Notes: generated from the letters alone by a model not told the origin. DNA of 64,000 nucleotides from G963665185 sp049723905 (GCF_049723905.1 NZ_JBJKFD010000001.1:4278001-4342000), one strand, 5' to 3'; shown: positions 41,885 through 51,370, counted from the stretch's first letter. Translations and numbers: made by a program.

Positions 41885-43024
41885 CTACACTCCTTGCTTT
41901 TGCAGGCCGAGAATTCCGGCGGCAATGGATTGGGCCACCTTGTGCCTGTTGTCCGGGGACATGAGAAATTTTTCATTGTCCAGATTGGAAATGAATCCGG
42001 TTTCCAACAGAATGGAGGGCATCTGGGCCCGGCGCAAAACATAGAAATTGGCCGAGTGCACACCCCGGTCGCGCATGGGCAGCTGCTTTGCCATGCCTTT
42101 TTGCAGGGCCTTTGCCGCCTTGCCCCCCGCATCCCAGTAGCGGCGGCGCTCGAAGCGGAAAAGGATGTCCTCTATGTCCACGTAGCCTTTCCTGGTGAGG
42201 TCGCCCTTGTCGAATTTGAGCACCGAGTTTTCGTACGACGCCACGCGCTCGGCTTCCTTGCTGGAGGCTTTTTCCGAACAAAAATAGGTTTCCACCCCTT
42301 TGGGCTTGGGATTTGCGTTGGCATTGATGTGAAACGACACGAACAGGTCGGCCCGGAACTGGTTGGCAAAGGTGGTGCGCGCCGAAAGGGGCATGTAATA
42401 GTCGGCAGTGCGCGAGAGAAAATATTTGGCGTCCGGGGCCATCTGTTCCAGAATGCGTGCGGTGCGCTGTGCCAGGTCCAGGGTGATGTTCTTTTCCTCT
42501 ATCTTGTTGGGGCCCACTGCACCGGGGTCGAAGCCGCCGTGCCCCGCATCCAACACGACGCGGCGAACCTGATAGCCGAGCGCCGAGCCTTTGGAATACT
42601 TGCGGGTGAACTGTTTTTCCTCTTCCTGCGCCTGCTTTTCCAGCTCGGAGAGAGGTTTGGTCGGCGCACTTCTCGGGGGCACGGGCCGTTGGGAGATCAT
42701 GTCGGCCATCATTTGCGAGTAGGTGTCGTTCGGGTTCAGGCGCAGGGCGTTGCGGAAGCTGTCCAAAGCCGTACGCATGTCGCCCGCCTGAAAGCTTGCC
42801 CGACCCAAAAGCCCCCATACCCATTCATTGCGCGGGTCCATGGTGGCGGCTTTGGTGAGTATTTCCACAGCTTGGGCAACCTGGCCAGAAGACAGCAAAT
42901 CCTGTCCCTTGAGCGCCAGATCAAAGGCGCTGGGCTGTTCGGCGCAAAGAGCGCCTGCAGGGCTCGTCATGGTGAGCAGGCCTGCGGCGGCAAGCGCGGC
43001 TAAAATATTGCGGCGTGATGTCAT
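41885..43024 (-). CDS. N-acetylmuramoyl-L-alanine amidase with N-terminal TPR region
   Basis: 379 residues. Twin-arginine-like start MTSRRNILAALAAAG, two or three TPR units at about 35-110, an acidic linker, then Amidase_3: VVLDAGHGGFDPGA (zinc His), EEKNITLDLA (Glu), VSFHINAN (His), PSILLETGFISN (catalytic Glu). It cleaves between MurNAc and the stem peptide, usually at division sites. The TPR fusion takes the place of the AMIN domain of AmiC-type enzymes and may recruit it to a partner. Confidence 0.92.
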   Translation of the reverse strand: MTSRRNILAALAAAGLLTMTSPAGALCAEQPSAFDLALKGQDLLSSGQVAQAVEILTKAATMDPRNEWVWGLLGRASFQAGDMRTALDSFRNALRLNPNDTYSQMMADMISQRPVPPRSAPTKPLSELEKQAQEEEKQFTRKYSKGSALGYQVRRVVLDAGHGGFDPGAVGPNKIEEKNITLDLAQRTARILEQMAPDAKYFLSRTADYYMPLSARTTFANQFRADLFVSFHINANANPKPKGVETYFCSEKASSKEAERVASYENSVLKFDKGDLTRKGYVDIEDILFRFERRRYWDAGGKAAKALQKGMAKQLPMRDRGVHSANFYVLRRAQMPSILLETGFISNLDNEKFLMSPDNRHKVAQSIAAGILGLQKQGV

Positions 43025-43422
43025 ATTTCCTCCTGAGCGGGTGGCGGAAAGAAAAATTGGGCTGCAGGTGAAGGTTCGTTTGCGCTGCTAAAGGTTCGTT
43101 TGGATTGTCGCTGCGCAAATTTATCCACCTGTAGGACTGCAACTGTTTGGCAGCCTTTGTTCTCTCCCTCCGGTTCCGAAGCTTTCGGCCGAGTGCTCCG
43201 TTTGGAGAGCCAGCCGGAGTGGGTATCGTTCGGGTTCCGCCTTGGGGTATTGGGTAACGTGTCCGAAGGCCTGGCATCAAAGACGAATGCTGCAAGTTGG
43301 TGCGGACGGGCCGCATTGCCAGCCTTGCCGGTTTAAAACCGGGGGCTGGCCGTTACAGACCGGAACGCACGATGCTTCTCCCGACCGGGAACAAACACGT
43401 CTGCGCTGTGAGCGGCTATCGC
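43025..43422. other. 400-bp region between SpoIID-like and amidase genes
   Basis: No convincing gene. A strong nested hairpin lies at 43318-43350 (GCCAGCC / GGCTGGC enclosing CCGGTTTAAAACCGG), just downstream of the SpoIID-like stop on the minus strand, without a T-run. A direct repeat AAGGTTCGTTT occurs near 43069 and 43090. The length and structure could hold a small RNA, but none is recognised. Confidence 0.4.
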
Positions 43423-45000
43423 TCAATAGATGCGCGTCAGGGTGGTTCCCGGATAATAATGCCTGAGGATGGCGCGAAAGTCCCGTCCCTGTTTGGCCAT
43501 GCCCTGCGCCCCCCACTGGCTCATGCCCACGCCGTGTCCGTACCCTGCGCCCGAAAAGGTGAATCCGCCACCGGTTGGGTTGATCGAACACAGGACGCTT
43601 TTGATGCGGGAGGGACCCAGCCATAGCCGGAGGGTATTGGCCTTTATGGAAAATCTTTTTGTGTCCGTTTGTATGGACACCGTGACCAGACGGCCCGAAG
43701 GAGAGACTTTATCCGGTTGGATGTTGCGCACCGTGGCTACCTTGAAGCCATTGCGCTGCAGGGCGGCAACCACATCGGCTTCGGAGATGGTCGCCTCCCA
43801 GGGCAGATGTTTGACGGACTGCGACACGGTATCGTCAGCCACCTGATAGTACGGCATGTCGGCCGTCCACACGTTGGCGTCGTCTTCCAGCATGCCGCCG
43901 CTGTGGGCATGAAAGTAGGTGAGAATGGGCTTGGAATCTTCGGTGACGATTAGGCCCCGGGTCGAGTCCACGGCCTTTTGGGTCTTTGTGTTGCCTACAT
44001 CTGTGCCTCCGTAAACCTGCGAAGCTGTGGTTGCGGCAACGTCGAAAGGCTTTTCCTGCATTTTGCCGACGAGAAACCAGGCGTAGGATCGGGCGGCAAC
44101 TGCCTGGGCCATAAGGGCCTGCTCTTCCCACGATGGGGACATTTCCTTGGGAACCACTCCCTGAAGGTAGGTCTCAAGAGAGAGAATATTGATGGCGCTG
44201 ATTTTGCCGCTGTCGTTATAGAGCTGCAGATTGCCTGCGTAGGTTTTGCGCTCCATGGAAAACGGCGTTTGCATCAGCAGGTTGATGCTGTGGCGATAGG
44301 ATTTGCCAGCCAGCTGAATTTGGGAATCGTGGATCGTGGCGGTGTAGGTGCCTGGCGGGAGCGTGTTTTTTGTTTGTCCCGCTATCTTTGTCTGGCTGTG
44401 CAGCGTGAAGCTGACGGAGTTTTTTTTGATGGCCAAAGCAACCCGCACGTTCGGGGCGGACTGCAATTTCTTGTTGGCTGCGGATTTGGGAGCCTCCTGC
44501 GGGCTTTTTTCCTGTTCCGTGGCAATGCGTTCGGCCATGTAGCTGGCCGTAAAACTTCGCGGGCTGTTCGGAAATTCTTTGAGAAAACGGACAAAGCCAT
44601 CCTGGGCCCGTTGCAGTCGCCCTTGTTCGTAGAGAATCATGGACATGTTGAAGAGGGCGTTTTCCAGCGCTGGCTGGCCCGGATAGTCGTGGATGGCGCG
44701 TTCGTAGATTTTAAGGGCTTCTTCCTTGCGGTCCAGGAAAAGCGCCATGACGTCGGCCATGCGCACTAGGGCAAAGGCTTTTTCCTGAGCGGTGGGGCTG
44801 TACTGGGCAATGGTGTTGTAGGCATCCACGCATTCGAGAAGCCGTCCCTGGTCCAGTAGTTCGGAAGCCTGTTTGAGCAGGGGGGCGGGGTCGAACCCCA
44901 CCGGCGTTTGGGCCCTGGCCTGGTAGATTCCAACGGCCGAGAGGAAAAGGCAGAGAAAACCGGCCGAATGGAATGCAAGGGTGCGCCAATTTTTTTGCAT
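43423..45000 (-). CDS. SpoIID/LytB-domain protein with N-terminal TPR
   Basis: 525 residues. Signal segment, then TPR/YbgF-like repeats (residues 35-160: ALKIYERAIHDYPGQPALENALFNMS, GFVRFLKEFPNSPRS), and a SpoIID domain from about 185: LETYLQGVVPKEMSPSWEEQALMAQAVAARSYA with the catalytic-type Glu, and GAGYGHGVGMSQWGAQGMA near the end. SpoIID is a lytic transglycosylase acting on denuded glycans; in non-sporeformers such proteins are thought to remodel the wall. Substrate denuding could come from the amidase encoded next downstream. Confidence 0.9.
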   Translation of the reverse strand: MQKNWRTLAFHSAGFLCLFLSAVGIYQARAQTPVGFDPAPLLKQASELLDQGRLLECVDAYNTIAQYSPTAQEKAFALVRMADVMALFLDRKEEALKIYERAIHDYPGQPALENALFNMSMILYEQGRLQRAQDGFVRFLKEFPNSPRSFTASYMAERIATEQEKSPQEAPKSAANKKLQSAPNVRVALAIKKNSVSFTLHSQTKIAGQTKNTLPPGTYTATIHDSQIQLAGKSYRHSINLLMQTPFSMERKTYAGNLQLYNDSGKISAINILSLETYLQGVVPKEMSPSWEEQALMAQAVAARSYAWFLVGKMQEKPFDVAATTASQVYGGTDVGNTKTQKAVDSTRGLIVTEDSKPILTYFHAHSGGMLEDDANVWTADMPYYQVADDTVSQSVKHLPWEATISEADVVAALQRNGFKVATVRNIQPDKVSPSGRLVTVSIQTDTKRFSIKANTLRLWLGPSRIKSVLCSINPTGGGFTFSGAGYGHGVGMSQWGAQGMAKQGRDFRAILRHYYPGTTLTRIY

Positions 45001-45062
45001 GAGATTTTATACCGCCCCGGCCCAGGTTTGGCAAACCCGGACCGGGGAAATCTGTTGCAATG

Positions 45063-46346
45063 TTATGAAGCCGGTTCGGCTTCCGGCGAAGGTGCGATTT
45101 CCAGATCGATGAGTTTGCTGATTTCGCTGTTGATCTTCATAACCACAGAAGCGTCTTTTCTGACCGCGTCGATGATGAGCTGGATGTTGTCCACGCTGTT
45201 GCCGATGTTGAAACGCAGCCGCGCCAGGCGCAGGGGAAGGTAGACATTCTGCAGTCCGCGGGGGCTGCCGAGTGCCTTGATTTCGTTGGGCAGGTTCTGC
45301 ACGGATTGGGGCAGTTTTGCCACGGCGATGGTTGCCAGAAAGCCCGCGTCGATGAGCAGGTTTTCCACGGCTTCGCAGGCCTGCACCACGTTCTGCAGGG
45401 TCTTGAGCTCCCTCGGGTCTGTCACTTCGCCCTTGTGGTCGCTGATGGTGTCCAGCGTGGCGTCGAGGATGGCTTCCTTTTCGTCCACGTTTAGCTCCAG
45501 CTGGGCCAGGTCGGCCTTGCGAACTTTGACGGCTTCCTCGGCGTCGGCTTTGGTTTTGAAGAACAGCGGCTTTTCGTTCTTTTCAAAGCGCAGCACGTCG
45601 GCATTGGCTTCGGCAATTTCGGCAGACTTGCTTATCATGTCCCGCTTGGCGCTGTCGTAGTCTTTGTAGGCGTCGCGGATGGCTTTGCCATTGGGCAGTA
45701 TTTTCTGGATGGCGGTCATGATGTTCCGGTACACATGGGTACCGGCCTGGGGCCGCAGCTTGCCGTTGCGTTTGATAACCTGGTTGACGTCGTTGCAGGG
45801 CGCATTGGTAAAAATGGATTTGGCTCCGTCCGCCACGGCACTTTGTATTTCCTTCATGGTGGGCGTGTCTTTGCGTACGATGTCAAAGGGCGAATTGACC
45901 TTGTAGTAGATACCGTTGAGGATGGTTTCCTCGCCGGGGCGGTAGCAGGTGCCCTCGGAAGAGTACATGTCTGGCGGCAGGGTATAGAGCACGTCCTGCG
46001 TCATGACCACATGCACTTTGATGGGGCTGACGATTCCGCCGTGCGCGGCATAGGCTCCGTCCAGAGCCAGGGCGCGCACCACCGGGGTCATACGGTCCTT
46101 GGAAAAATCCTCCAGCTCGGCGGGCCAGGTGGCATCGGCGGATATGGCCGCGTTGTTGAATGCCACATGGGCGATCTTGGCGGCTGTTCCGGCGGTATTG
46201 AGCCGGTCGAGCACCAGTTCCATACTGGGAGTTTCCATGAGCATTGCCATGGTGCCTTCAGCCAACCCTCGGCTCATGGCACAGCCGGAAAGTCCGGCCA
46301 CAAGTCCGGCCAGCCCCAGAAGTAAAATTTTGCGAATCGTGTTCAA
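45063..46346 (-). CDS. Lipoprotein of unknown function, 427 aa
   Basis: Lipobox LSGC at about residues 19-22. The body is helical; residues 190-300 form a coiled coil rich in Glu, Lys and Asp (DSAKRDMISKSAEIAEANAD, VRKADLAQLELNVDEKEAI). I do not recognise the family. It lies after the terminator at 46451-46492, so it starts its own transcript, probably reading on into the SpoIID-like gene 62 bases away. Confidence 0.75.
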   Translation of the reverse strand: MNTIRKILLLGLAGLVAGLSGCAMSRGLAEGTMAMLMETPSMELVLDRLNTAGTAAKIAHVAFNNAAISADATWPAELEDFSKDRMTPVVRALALDGAYAAHGGIVSPIKVHVVMTQDVLYTLPPDMYSSEGTCYRPGEETILNGIYYKVNSPFDIVRKDTPTMKEIQSAVADGAKSIFTNAPCNDVNQVIKRNGKLRPQAGTHVYRNIMTAIQKILPNGKAIRDAYKDYDSAKRDMISKSAEIAEANADVLRFEKNEKPLFFKTKADAEEAVKVRKADLAQLELNVDEKEAILDATLDTISDHKGEVTDPRELKTLQNVVQACEAVENLLIDAGFLATIAVAKLPQSVQNLPNEIKALGSPRGLQNVYLPLRLARLRFNIGNSVDNIQLIIDAVRKDASVVMKINSEISKLIDLEIAPSPEAEPAS

Positions 46347-46450
46347 AGCCCCCTCTCCTGTTTTGATTTGTGATTCAGCCTCGGCATGAAGAGTCCGGCG
46401 GTCCCATCGTCAGATTCCGTTTGAGGTGCAGAAGCAGAATGCGTTCACGT

Positions 46451-46492
46451 TTGTAAAAAAAACGGGAGCGCTTTTACCAAGCGCTCCCGTTA
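46451..46492 (-). terminator. Strong intrinsic terminator of the five-gene envelope cluster
   Basis: On the minus strand AACGGGAGCGCTT / AAGCGCTCCCGTT followed by nine T, 10 bases after the stop at 46503. Confidence 0.92.
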
Positions 46493-46502
46493 AGGTGCAT
46501 GA

Positions 46503-47450
46503 TCAGTCGGATGCTCCGACGTTGCCTTCGTTTACTTCTCCCTTGACCTTGTCCATCTGGCGCGTGGCATCCAGCTTGGCCTTGAGCTTGGCGTAGGTGC
46601 GGGAATACAGCTCGTCGCCCGGTTCCAGCCTGCGGGCCTTGGCGTAGCTGCGCAGGGCCTTGCGCAAGTCGTGCGTGGCTTCGTAGCCTATGCCCAGGTT
46701 GTACCAGGCCGCATCGTCATCAGGATCTTTTTCCACGGCCCCGTTCCAGAACTCCATGGCCAGTTCCCAGTCGTTGGCAAAAGCCGCATCAATGCCTTTC
46801 TGCACGGCGGTTCCGCCCGAGGCGAACTCACGGAATTCGCGTTTCTTGGTGGGAACGAGCTTTTGCACGAATTCACGGCATACGTTGGAGGCGAGGTCCT
46901 GCATGATTTCCTCATGCGGGGTGAGCTGTGCGCCCACGGGCTGGCGGTTGACTATTTCCGCTGTTTCCGTGGTGCTGCCTACGATGTGTTTTTCCGTGGA
47001 CAGCAGGGAAAAGTTCACAGCGGCATGGCCGCGGCGGGTGGTGTAGCCGCTTGCCGTCACGTCCTTGTCCACTCCGAAGTCCTGTACGGCAACGGCTATG
47101 CTGGGAACGTTGGGCAGGGTGCTGGTGTCCACGAAATTGAAGACCTGCGTCTGGGTAAGGGCGTCGCGCAGGGCGTTGCGGATGTAAAAGGCCTGTTGCG
47201 ATCCGCTGATTTTCTTGCCCGAGGCGTCGGTGATCTTGCTGATGATGATCTGCTGCAGCACGTCGTCGCCCTGGAGGGCGCCTTCGGTGGTGATGTCCAT
47301 TTGAGGCGGTACAATGGTATCGACCACGATGCCTTTGGACTTCTGGCAGCCGGCCAACAACAACGTGGTCAGCACCAGGGCTGTAAAAAATTTTGCCATG
47401 GGGCGGAGCTCTCCGCCGGGAGCGGCGCAACGCAGTTTTTTGTGGGGCAT
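46503..47450 (-). CDS. Lipoprotein with CsgG/LpoB-like and TPR regions
   Basis: 315 residues from the ATG at 47450, which follows AACAGGAGAA; an ATG at 47399 with LAGC 16 residues later gives a more usual signal length. The first part resembles CsgG/LpoB-type domains (residues about 70-220: IIISKITDASGKK, ALRDALTQTQVFNFVD, IAVAVQDFGVDKDV, HIVGSTTETAEIVNRQ). A TPR pair follows (DWELAMEFWNGAVEKDPDDDAAWYNL-type). The family is not firmly identified. Last gene before the terminator. Confidence 0.72.
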   Translation of the reverse strand: MPHKKLRCAAPGGELRPMAKFFTALVLTTLLLAGCQKSKGIVVDTIVPPQMDITTEGALQGDDVLQQIIISKITDASGKKISGSQQAFYIRNALRDALTQTQVFNFVDTSTLPNVPSIAVAVQDFGVDKDVTASGYTTRRGHAAVNFSLLSTEKHIVGSTTETAEIVNRQPVGAQLTPHEEIMQDLASNVCREFVQKLVPTKKREFREFASGGTAVQKGIDAAFANDWELAMEFWNGAVEKDPDDDAAWYNLGIGYEATHDLRKALRSYAKARRLEPGDELYSRTYAKLKAKLDATRQMDKVKGEVNEGNVGASD

Positions 47451-47475
47451 GGTTATTCTCCTGTTACCGTGCTGA

Positions 47476-48372
47476 TCATTTTCTGTCGATTTGTCCGAAC
47501 AGCGAATCGCTGCCGGGCTGCACAAGAATCACCCGGGATTCGTCCCTGGTTTTTTCTTCCACTTCCAGTCCTTCCTTGCTCATGGCCCGCTTGAGCTTGC
47601 GGGTGAATTTTCCAAGGGGGTCATCCGTAAAGACTTCAAGCTCCATAAGGCCACTGGTGACTTTCTTTTCCCGCAGTCCCTTGGGCCCGAGCCCCATGTC
47701 TTCTTCCAGAATCATAAGGATGATGTCGTTGTCGGATTCGCCGAAGCCGCCGATCACCACGAGATAGCCGGGGAGGTCCGGCCTGAGAAGTTGTTCCAAA
47801 AGATGGGAGTGGTTTTTTTCCAGCTTGGAGTACATACGCACACCCACGCGGGCTCCGGCCTTGGACACGGCGGCGTGTCGGGCCGCGGCCAGTCCGTTGG
47901 TTCCGCGGATGACGTTGGTGCCGTATTGTTCGCTCATGGCCAGTTTGCGTCCGGTGGAAACATCGAACATTTCACCGATGGCGCGTGCCGATGCAGTGTC
48001 GTCCCCCTTGCCCGTGGGCAGGGTAAAGACCTCCACCTTGACCAGCAGCCCCGCATCCTTGGACAGGGCAAGCTTGATGAGGTCGTTGTCGGTGAGGTTG
48101 AAATCGAAGTTGCCCGCCTTTTTTACTTCCTCGTGCATCTGCTGCACGGTGCGCTGATCGATGACGGTGAGGCCCTTGTCCGTAAAGTAGCTGGCTACAC
48201 GCTGCACGGCCGCCTTGGTCTCGGGCGAGTCCACAGGCAGTGCGCCGGGGGTGGCGGCCTTGTTGGCAATGACCAGAATGTTGGAGCCTGCCATGGCAGG
48301 TGCGGCCATGAGACAAAGGGCGATGAGTGCGCCGAGGGCATAGTGTGCGGAACGTAGTATGGAATAGAACAT
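47476..48372 (-). CDS. Exported protein of unknown function, 298 aa
   Basis: Signal peptide ending in APAMAGS, then an alpha/beta region with NILVIANKAATPGALPVDS, VASYFTDKGLTVIDQRTVQQM, and KLALSKDAGLLVKVEVFTLP, the pattern of periplasmic FlgT/CsgG-like domains that build outer-membrane assemblies. Second half VVIGGFGESDNDIILMILEED. Start at 48372 chosen because the sequence upstream is outside the signal. Family unknown. Confidence 0.7.
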   Translation of the reverse strand: MFYSILRSAHYALGALIALCLMAAPAMAGSNILVIANKAATPGALPVDSPETKAAVQRVASYFTDKGLTVIDQRTVQQMHEEVKKAGNFDFNLTDNDLIKLALSKDAGLLVKVEVFTLPTGKGDDTASARAIGEMFDVSTGRKLAMSEQYGTNVIRGTNGLAAARHAAVSKAGARVGVRMYSKLEKNHSHLLEQLLRPDLPGYLVVIGGFGESDNDIILMILEEDMGLGPKGLREKKVTSGLMELEVFTDDPLGKFTRKLKRAMSKEGLEVEEKTRDESRVILVQPGSDSLFGQIDRK

Positions 48373-48397
48373 GGAATATCCTGGGGCTAGAAAGGAA

Positions 48398-48817
48398 TCA
48401 TCTGGCAAAGGCCTTTTCCAGGCTCTCGCCGCGCGCCAGTCTGGTAAAGGCGTCGAGATAGTGGCCCTTGGCCATCCATCCCTGGTCCACATCGTTTACA
48501 AGGACGCGTTCAAGACGGACAAGGCCGTCGTTTTCCGGCACAGCCGAAAATTCCAGGCGAATGCGTTCTTTGTCGGGATTGGACCACCAGGCCAGGGCCA
48601 GGGGCATCTGCCCTGTATCGTCGATGGTCCAGACGGCGGTCTGGCGGGAGACAAGGGTGACCAGTTGGCCAACGGTTCGTGAGGGAATGTTTTCGATATG
48701 TCCGGCGCGGACCGTGTCGATAAGCGTGGGCTTGCCGTTCATGCTCATTGCCATCCAGAGCACGAATCCGGCTGCGCAGATGCCCAGCGCCGTGGCCAGC
48801 GTTTTATGCAGCGACAT
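48398..48817 (-). CDS. Small membrane-anchored hypothetical protein, 139 aa
   Basis: N-terminal hydrophobic segment (residues 8-26) followed by a soluble periplasmic domain with beta-strand character (TAVWTIDDTGQMPLALAWW, RIRLEFSAVP). No recognised motif. It lies inside a run of exported proteins in the same direction. Confidence 0.65.
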   Translation of the reverse strand: MSLHKTLATALGICAAGFVLWMAMSMNGKPTLIDTVRAGHIENIPSRTVGQLVTLVSRQTAVWTIDDTGQMPLALAWWSNPDKERIRLEFSAVPENDGLVRLERVLVNDVDQGWMAKGHYLDAFTRLARGESLEKAFAR

Positions 48818-48956
48818 GGTTTCCCCTCCCTGTCTCTTGCCCGGTCAAGTCGGGCCTATCAAACTGTCCATTGCGCCGGATTGCCTTTTCTGCCCGCATG
48901 CGTTGCCGGGCTTTTCGTCGTGCAATCCGACGTGTGCGACGTAAAAGTTTGCGTCT

Positions 48957-50072
48957 TTAAAAATCGTCCGGATTCTTCCACTTGAATTTGAGCACCCGTC
49001 CGTCCTGTTTGCTGCGGAACTTGTATTTGTGCTTGGTGGACAGCATGGTTTTGATCTGTTCCAGAAGCTGCCCGGGTTTGAGGTTGGACCAGTAGGCGAT
49101 TTCCAGGTTGGCGCTGTCCGAGCGTTTGACCTCGTGCCGTACATAGCCGGGCAGTACGCCCATTTCACGCACCAGCAGGTCGCTGTCCGGGAAGATGTAA
49201 AAGCCCACGGTGTAGCGCAGTCCCTTGCCTTCCTCCACTTCGGACTGGATGCCCGCCACCATGTCGCGGGCCAGATCCGCAGAGGCCTGGAAGACGACGT
49301 CCTTGGCCGTGGCAACCGCTGCCTGATAATTTCTGGGTGTTTTCAGGGAGGACAGGCCGGGCACGGATACCGGGCGGGAGGCTTCTCCCAAAAGCTGGTT
49401 GTCGGAAAGGCGCACGCCCTTGAGCAGCAGACGGGCGGTATCGTTCTTTTCCAGATTCAGCTTGACCGTTACGAACATGTCGCAGCGCAGGGTTTTGTTG
49501 GCCTTTGCTGCGGTCTCCGGAGTCATCCTGCCGGGTATGTCCTTGTATTTGGACTTGGCCGAGGCCCAGTCCACAACTTCGAAACGAAATTTTTTGGAAA
49601 AGACGTCGGATACCTCGGAGACCAGGGGGGCGAAGAGTTCGCCATTGGCCGGAACGGAATCAAGATCGTCATCCGTGCCGAAAACGAGCAGGCGAGGGTG
49701 TCCCGCCATCTTCATAAGAATGTCCAGGGTCTTGATGTGGTCGCCGATGGCCCCCTGGTCCACCTGCGCGTTGACCACGACCTTGTAGCCGCCGCCCGGT
49801 TCCTTGCCTTCGCTGATGATGTCGTAGGAGGTTACATACCCTTTGGAGTGGGTGATGATTTCATCCTTGATGAGCATGAAGTTGTCCACCAGGGAATTGC
49901 TCTGAACGTCCACGCCCACGGCGGCTTCAATGGCTTTTTGAAAGGCGTTGGTCAGGGCATGGTCGCGGTCCACACCAAAGCCCGTTGCCTGGACGGCCCA
50001 GGCAGGGGCGGAAAGGACAAGTGTAAGAAAAAGGGCGGCTGCGAAAACTGCGCATTGCGCGGTGCGTTTCAT
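48957..50072 (-). CDS. Exported protein with FlgT-like N-terminal domain, 371 aa
   Basis: Signal peptide ending AWAVQATG, then the FlgT-N/LPP20-type pattern (QATGFGVDRDHALTNAFQKA, VDVQSNSLVDNFMLIKDEII, SYDIISEGKEPGGGYKVVV). In Vibrio, FlgT is part of the flagellar H ring. Residues about 120-230 form a second alpha/beta lobe with GHPRLLVFGTDDD. A flagellar or other outer-membrane ring role is an inference from one domain. Start at 50072 matches the signal peptide. Confidence 0.7.
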   Translation of the reverse strand: MKRTAQCAVFAAALFLTLVLSAPAWAVQATGFGVDRDHALTNAFQKAIEAAVGVDVQSNSLVDNFMLIKDEIITHSKGYVTSYDIISEGKEPGGGYKVVVNAQVDQGAIGDHIKTLDILMKMAGHPRLLVFGTDDDLDSVPANGELFAPLVSEVSDVFSKKFRFEVVDWASAKSKYKDIPGRMTPETAAKANKTLRCDMFVTVKLNLEKNDTARLLLKGVRLSDNQLLGEASRPVSVPGLSSLKTPRNYQAAVATAKDVVFQASADLARDMVAGIQSEVEEGKGLRYTVGFYIFPDSDLLVREMGVLPGYVRHEVKRSDSANLEIAYWSNLKPGQLLEQIKTMLSTKHKYKFRSKQDGRVLKFKWKNPDDF

Positions 50073-50156
50073 GGCGGTGTATCCCGGCTGCTGAAAAGTG
50101 AACCGGGGCCCGATCACAGGGATCGGGCCGCCGGAGATTGGTGCTTTAGAAACGGC

Positions 50157-51035
50157 TTACCACTCGCTGGTATCTTTCTTGTGGCGTTGTTTTACACCGT
50201 TGGTGCGGACCACCTTTACCTTGTTTTGGGACATGGAAACGGTGGCGTCCATGTTCAGCTTTTTGAGCATCTTGTATATATTGCGCTGCAATTTGGCCGA
50301 ATCGATGGACGAGCGGTAAAGGAATTCGTGATGGTTGGAGGTGTTCATGCCGTTGGGCTTGGGGCGGTGGTCGTCGTAGCCGGAAAAGATGGTCAGGTAG
50401 TCTTCAATCTGCATCATCTGGTCGGGATCGAAGTTGTCGAAAACCATTTCCCATTCCAGCACCTGTCCGCCGGGTTGGTCCACATATCCACTCAGACGTT
50501 TGGACAGCACGGTCCCGACCTCGCGGCCGACAACCTTGGAAAGTTTGCCCACGGCTTCCAGAATGTCGTTGCGCGAATAGGGCGCTTTGACGAGCTGATA
50601 GTCCTGCGGTTCGTCCTCGAAGTTGCCCAGGCGCGAGCCTGAATGCACGTCCAGCAGACGGCCTTCCACCCGTGCGGTGACGCGGACGCTGTTGGCATTG
50701 GTCTTGCCGTTGGGGTAGACGGAAAAGATGACCAGCACGTCGATGCCGAGGTCCTTGGCTATTTGGACGAGTTCGGCGTCGCTGCGGCGGGAACGTCCCT
50801 GCACATGGGTTTCGTGCGAAAGGGCGGCCTCGTCCTTTACGTCGAATCCTTCGTTCAGAAGGGTGTTGGAAATGGCGTTAAGAACCCTTTTGAACACGCG
50901 TGAATCGCGGGGAATCGTATCGCGGTCTATATCCTCGCCCACGATCATGACTCGCGGCAGGTCCGTCGCCATGACGGATGTGCACATGATCATAACGAGC
51001 AGAACCGGAAAGAATATACGGGCGGCTTTGAACAT
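50157..51035 (-). CDS. Exported protein of unknown function, 292 aa
   Basis: Signal peptide (residues 1-23), then an alpha/beta lobe (LPRVMIVGEDIDRDTIPRDS, VFKRVLNAISNTLLNEGFDV, LVQIAKDLGIDVLVIFSVYP) typical of CsgG/LpoB/FlgT-like periplasmic domains, with a second lobe from about 190. First gene of the five-gene run 51035-46503. Family not identified. Confidence 0.7.
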   Translation of the reverse strand: MFKAARIFFPVLLVMIMCTSVMATDLPRVMIVGEDIDRDTIPRDSRVFKRVLNAISNTLLNEGFDVKDEAALSHETHVQGRSRRSDAELVQIAKDLGIDVLVIFSVYPNGKTNANSVRVTARVEGRLLDVHSGSRLGNFEDEPQDYQLVKAPYSRNDILEAVGKLSKVVGREVGTVLSKRLSGYVDQPGGQVLEWEMVFDNFDPDQMMQIEDYLTIFSGYDDHRPKPNGMNTSNHHEFLYRSSIDSAKLQRNIYKMLKKLNMDATVSMSQNKVKVVRTNGVKQRHKKDTSEW

Positions 51036-51370
51036 GAATCCCTCCTGAAAGTTTATTAAACGTACTTTCTATACCTAGGCAGGAAGAGGCAAGCAAGAGG
51101 TCTTTCCCCATTCTAAAGGCTATAAAGAGTAAGCCTGCTGTATTGTATGATAATTTTTTTGCGACTCTCCAATGGGGACAAAGCCTGATCCGACAGGCAG
51201 GCAGACAGGCAGACAGACAGCGGGCAGCTGGCAGCTGGCAGCTGGCAAGGGAGAAAACCGGAAAACTGCGGCCACTTGAAAACGCGAAGCCGTCGCTGAA
51301 GCAGGGATGCGCGAGTGGGGCATACCAGTACGGCTACCGCTCCGTTGCCAGCGGTCTGAACGGTTGCAGC
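51036..51370. other. Intergenic region with a tandem simple repeat
   Basis: Contains GGCAGGCAGACAG-type pentamer/octamer steps followed by three copies of CAGCTGG (about 51192-51248). It also holds the promoter region of the envelope cluster on the minus strand (AT-rich near 51050-51075). No gene seen. Confidence 0.55.

Noticed and set aside
43025..43422. RNase P RNA, 6S RNA or tmRNA in the structured gap
   Set aside because: None of the conserved blocks of these RNAs could be found on either strand.
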